Origin: Candidatus Geothrix skivensis
GTDB taxonomy: Bacteria; Acidobacteriota; Holophagae; Holophagales; Holophagaceae
Length of the DNA stretch: 64,000 bases
Reading direction: 5' to 3'
NCBI GenBank assembly: GCA_016721195.1
Contig: JADKIO010000002.1
Location: 62,001-126,000 of the forward strand
A program made the position numbers and the translations under genes. Under the pieces are notes generated by a model. The model worked only from the letters and a program-made list of their open reading frames with translations, made no database searches and was not told the DNA's origin. Positions within the stretch are counted from its first letter, which is position 1. Each line of letters opens with the position of its first letter. Below, one piece after another: positions 61,392-64,000 of the stretch.

Positions 61392-62132
61392 CTACTTCCG
61401 GCTGCCCGCCGGAAGCAGCATGGCCAGGGCCCCCAGCAGCAGCGGGCCACCAATGGAGAGGGGCAGCGCCAGGGGCGAGAAGGGATCCGAAGGCAGCTGG
61501 GCCATGGGCAGCAAGCGGACGAGGACCTCCAGCACCTTCACCTGGCCGGCGCTCCAGCCCAGGTCCTGGCCGAAGTCCAGGAAGAAGCTCAGGCGCGGCC
61601 CCAGCTCCCGCAGCAGCAGGGTCAGCAGCAGCGCCAGCCCCGCGCTGGATTTCAGCAGACGCGACAAGAGCACGGCCCACAGCAGCATCTGCAGGCCCAG
61701 CAGCAGCCCGTGCAGATCCGCCCGCAGCAGCTCCGGTGGCCAGGCTTCGCCCAGGAGCCGCCAGCTCAGGGCCCACACGGGGATCAGCGCCACCTGGGAC
61801 AGGAAGAGGCCGTGGGCGAAGCCCAGGCCGGTGCCGGCGAAGAAGCCCTTGAGCCGCTCCCCCCGGGCGGCGGCGGCGGTCCACTGGCTGATGGGGCCGA
61901 AGGCCCCCAGCAGCACCACGAGGGATACGGACCAGTACATGACGCCCTGCAGGTTGCCCAGGGCGTAGGAGCGCAGGGAATCGGCGCCCAGGGGGATCAC
62001 CGTGCCGAAGAGGAGGATCTGGGAGCCGCCCTCCCCCTGCTGTCCGCGGATGGCCATGACCACCAGCCCCGTGATGAACAGGGAGGCCAGCGCCCAGCCG
62101 ATGCGCAGCTTCGAACTTCCGAAACGATCCAT
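61392..62132 (-). CDS. Polytopic membrane protein of unknown function, upstream of the EnvC-like gene
   Basis: 246 residues; GGAG sits before the ATG. About six hydrophobic segments: IGWALASLFITGLVVMAI, GVMYWSVSLVVLLGAFG, GLGFAHGLFLSQVALIPVWA, LHGLLLGLQMLLWAVLLSRL, LALLLTLLLREL and LALPLSIGGPLLLGALAMLL. No FtsX-type periplasmic domain. Close spacing to the EnvC-like gene suggests one operon and perhaps a joint envelope role. Could be a distant ABC-2-type permease half; not sure. Confidence 0.65.
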   Translation of the reverse strand: MDRFGSSKLRIGWALASLFITGLVVMAIRGQQGEGGSQILLFGTVIPLGADSLRSYALGNLQGVMYWSVSLVVLLGAFGPISQWTAAAARGERLKGFFAGTGLGFAHGLFLSQVALIPVWALSWRLLGEAWPPELLRADLHGLLLGLQMLLWAVLLSRLLKSSAGLALLLTLLLRELGPRLSFFLDFGQDLGWSAGQVKVLEVLVRLLPMAQLPSDPFSPLALPLSIGGPLLLGALAMLLPAGSRK

Positions 62133-62303
62133 GGGGGGCTCCAAACGATTCCGAGGTATCAGTCTACAGGCTGAAGGTACGGAACTCCGAGGCGTCGCTG
62201 GCGCGGCCCACGGGGCCGCCCAATAGCCAGGACCTCCCCCGAGCAACGCATGGGTTGCTCGGGATCCATGGTCAGTCTCCGTGCTCCGGCATGCAGAAGG
62301 AGC

Positions 62304-62708
62304 TCAGCGCACCGCCAGCAGCCGCTGGAGATGCGCCTTCACCTCGGCCAGGCGCTCGGGCAGCACGGCCACGAACACCGTGTCATCCCCGGCCAGCGTG
62401 CCCATCTGGCCCGGCGCGGGATCTCCGTCGAGGCTCAGGCCCAGGGCCTGGGCGAAGCCAGGGGCCGTTCGCAGCACCAGGAGGTTGGGAGGCGCCTCGT
62501 GCAGGGTGACTTCGGGCAGCGCCTGGGCAAGCGCCTCGACGCGCCGGTACCGTCCCTGGACCTTCTGCACCCCGAGCCGCTTCAGCCTCCGGGACAGGGT
62601 GGACTGGGTGAGTTCCTGGCCCTGGGTCGCCAGCTGAACGAGCAGGTCGCCCTGGTCGGCGATGGGAGCCGCTTCCAGCAGCTGGAGGATGAGTCGGTCC
62701 AAGTCCAT
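62304..62708 (-). CDS. argR: Arginine repressor
   Basis: 134 residues. Winged helix with IADQGDLLVQLATQGQELTQ and STLSRRLKRLGVQKVQGRYR, the ArgR recognition pattern. The C-terminal arginine-binding/hexamer domain has LVLRTAPGFAQALGLSLDG and GTLAGDDTVFVAVL (GTIAGDDT-like). The ATG 62708 gives MDLDRLILQLLEA. It diverges from an argD-like gene across a region full of ARG-box-like palindromes, so arginine-dependent self-control is likely. Confidence 0.88.
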   Translation of the reverse strand: MDLDRLILQLLEAAPIADQGDLLVQLATQGQELTQSTLSRRLKRLGVQKVQGRYRRVEALAQALPEVTLHEAPPNLLVLRTAPGFAQALGLSLDGDPAPGQMGTLAGDDTVFVAVLPERLAEVKAHLQRLLAVR

Positions 62709-62817
62709 GCATGAAGTATGCATAAATTTGCATGAATCAACAACCTCGATTTCCAAAAAACACATATTTCATGAAAATTTAACCTAGAGGCCTCGCCAAC
62801 ATCATGCATAATATGCA
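62708..62817. promoter_or_regulatory. ARG-box-like operators between argR and argD-like gene
   Basis: Repeated TGCAT/ATGCA half sites: TGCATGAAGTATGCA (62708-62722), then AAATTTGCATGAAT following on (to 62737), TTCATGAA (62768-62775) and TGCATAATATGCA (62805-62817). The AT-rich character contrasts with the surroundings. They resemble ArgR boxes (TGAAT-N5-ATTCA type) on both sides of the divergent start points. Confidence 0.65.
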
Positions 62818-62870
62818 AATTGCCGCCTGGCCATGCATCACCCACGCGCGCATATGCACAGGACATCCAT

Positions 62871-64000
62871 ATGGTCACCGCCCCCACCGTTCCCGCCCTC
62901 CTCCCCACCTACGCCCCCTATCCCTTCCCCCTGGTCCGGGGCGAGGGGGACCGGGTGTTCGATGACCAGGGCCAGGCCTGGTGGGACTTCTACGGGGGCC
63001 ACTGCGTGTGTGCCACGGGGCACAGCCACCCGGCGCTGGTGAAGGCCGTGGCAGACCAGGCGGCCAGCCTGCTCTTCTACTCGGCCGCCGCCGCCCTGCC
63101 CGTGCGGGATCAGGCGGCCGCCCAGATCACGGCCTTCGCCGGCATGGATTCGGTCTTCTTCTGCAACAGCGGGGCCGAGGCCAACGAGAACGCCCTGAAG
63201 GTGGCCCTGCTCCTCACCGGGCGCAAGAAGCTCGGCGCCTTCCAGGGGGGCTGGCATGGGCGCACCCTGCTGGCCCTGTCGGTGACCGACGATCCAAAGA
63301 TCACCGAGCCCTTCGCCGAACACCTGGTACCCACCCTGCGGCTTCCCTTCGGCGATCTCGCGGCCCTCGCGGCCGCGGACTTCTCCGACCTGGCAGGCGT
63401 GATCCTCGAGCCCATCCAGAGCATGGCCGGCATCAAGACCGCCTCGGCCGAGTGGTTCCGGGCCCTGCGGGCCAAGTGCGATGCCTCGGGCACGCTGCTC
63501 ATCTTCGACGAGATCCAGACCGGCATGGGCCGGATGGGCACGCCCTTCGCCGCCCAGTTCTACCGCGTACGGCCCGACCTCATCACCTCCGCCAAAGGCC
63601 TGGCCTCCGGGGTGCCCATGGGCGCCCTGCTCATGACCTCGGCCGTGGCCTCGCAGCTCAAGGGCGGGGACCTGGGCAGCACCTTCGGGGGCGGTCCCCT
63701 GGCCTGCGCCGCCCTGCTGGCGACCGTCGAAGTGATCGAATCCGAAAAGCTCATGGCCCATGCCACCGGAGCCGCTGCACGGCTGCGGAAGGAACTGATG
63801 GAGTCGGTGGTCACCGAAGTGCTCGGCGAGGGCCTGCTGCTGGGTCTGCGCAGCGCCCATGCGGCCGCCCTGAAGAAGCACCTGCTGGCCCAGAACATCC
63901 TCGTGGGCGGCTCCGGCGACCCCACCGTGCTGCGCCTCATGCCGCCCCTCAACGTCAGCGACCAGGCCCTCCGGGCCCTCATTTCCGCCATCCACGCTTT
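62871..64000 (+). CDS. argD: Class III aminotransferase, acetylornithine aminotransferase-like (runs off right edge)
   Basis: PLP enzyme of arginine synthesis, 376 codons seen, no stop in window. Visible: FYGGHCVCATGHSHPALVKA, VFFCNSGAEANENALKVALL, GAFQGGWHGRTLLALSVTDD, GVILEPIQSMAGIK, LLIFDEIQTGMGRMGTPFAA, and the PLP lysine in LITSAKGLASGVPMGALLMT. The ARG-box-like region and divergent argR support an arginine role over other class III members. The cysteine pair HCVC where most ArgD have IAVN is a small oddity. ATG 62871; AGGA lies ~10 bases upstream. Confidence 0.85.
   Translation, partial: MVTAPTVPALLPTYAPYPFPLVRGEGDRVFDDQGQAWWDFYGGHCVCATGHSHPALVKAVADQAASLLFYSAAAALPVRDQAAAQITAFAGMDSVFFCNSGAEANENALKVALLLTGRKKLGAFQGGWHGRTLLALSVTDDPKITEPFAEHLVPTLRLPFGDLAALAAADFSDLAGVILEPIQSMAGIKTASAEWFRALRAKCDASGTLLIFDEIQTGMGRMGTPFAAQFYRVRPDLITSAKGLASGVPMGALLMTSAVASQLKGGDLGSTFGGGPLACAALLATVEVIESEKLMAHATGAAARLRKELMESVVTEVLGEGLLLGLRSAHAAALKKHLLAQNILVGGSGDPTVLRLMPPLNVSDQALRALISAIHA

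Overview
The window is GC-rich, densely coded bacterial chromosome. The Gram-negative envelope genes (a BamD-like lipoprotein, TolC, porins, an EnvC-like protein), the style of the ribosomal and housekeeping genes, and secreted families of the kind seen in Holophagae point to an acidobacterium close to Geothrix/Holophaga. That placement is inference from gene content; there is no rRNA here. No tRNA, rRNA, CRISPR array, transposase or phage gene was seen.

Layout. 0-3.4 kb: ppk1 (partial, minus strand) diverges from rplY-pth-rpsF-rpsR. 3.5-13.8 kb: a Pro/Arg-repeat secreted protein, an MFS carrier, an EamA carrier, prfB, an alpha/beta hydrolase, a BamD-like lipoprotein, an aldo/keto reductase and a ThiE-like protein. 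13.8-16.4 kb (minus): a DUF4397 lipoprotein and a ChrR-type anti-sigma/ECF sigma pair. 16.7-21 kb: an MscS channel fused to a cyclic-nucleotide domain, rlmN, an ExoD-like protein and trmD. 21-26 kb: a TetR-controlled efflux set (permease, ATPase, membrane fusion protein, TolC). 26.1-27.3 kb: rplS and a small outer-membrane protein.

27.4-47.2 kb is the most interesting part. A PAS histidine kinase and an NtrC-type sigma-54 activator are followed by two gene blocks, each preceded by the same regulatory cassette. The cassette is two 14-bp palindromes 21 bp apart, then 97 bp downstream a -24/-12 sigma-54 promoter, then an ATG 105 bp after the -12 element. Block 1 encodes exported proteins: a CYTH-like protein, an unknown protein, a family I pyrophosphatase with a signal peptide, a Cache-like protein, a histidine phosphatase and an S1/P1-like nuclease. 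Block 2 encodes an OprO/P-type porin, three more CYTH-fold proteins, an SLC13 anion carrier, membrane proteins including two DUF4010 paralogues, a DUF3616 protein and a chemoreceptor. I propose a sigma-54-controlled system for sensing, hydrolysing and importing polyphosphate, tripolyphosphate, pyrophosphate or other phosphoesters. Family assignments are fairly firm; the joint function is inference.

47.2-64 kb: a UbiD-type decarboxylase (minus), the conserved rplU-rpmA-obgE-nadD-rsfS run, a Glu/Leu dehydrogenase, a SulP carrier, a large outer-membrane protein (minus), a PilC-type protein, a Sel1-repeat protein, an EnvC-like protein with a membrane partner (minus), and argR (minus) diverging from an argD-like gene cut by the window edge.

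At least eleven reading-frame breaks occur in otherwise well-conserved genes, including ribosomal protein S6. Several lie in C or G runs. I read them as sequencing or assembly indels rather than real pseudogenes.
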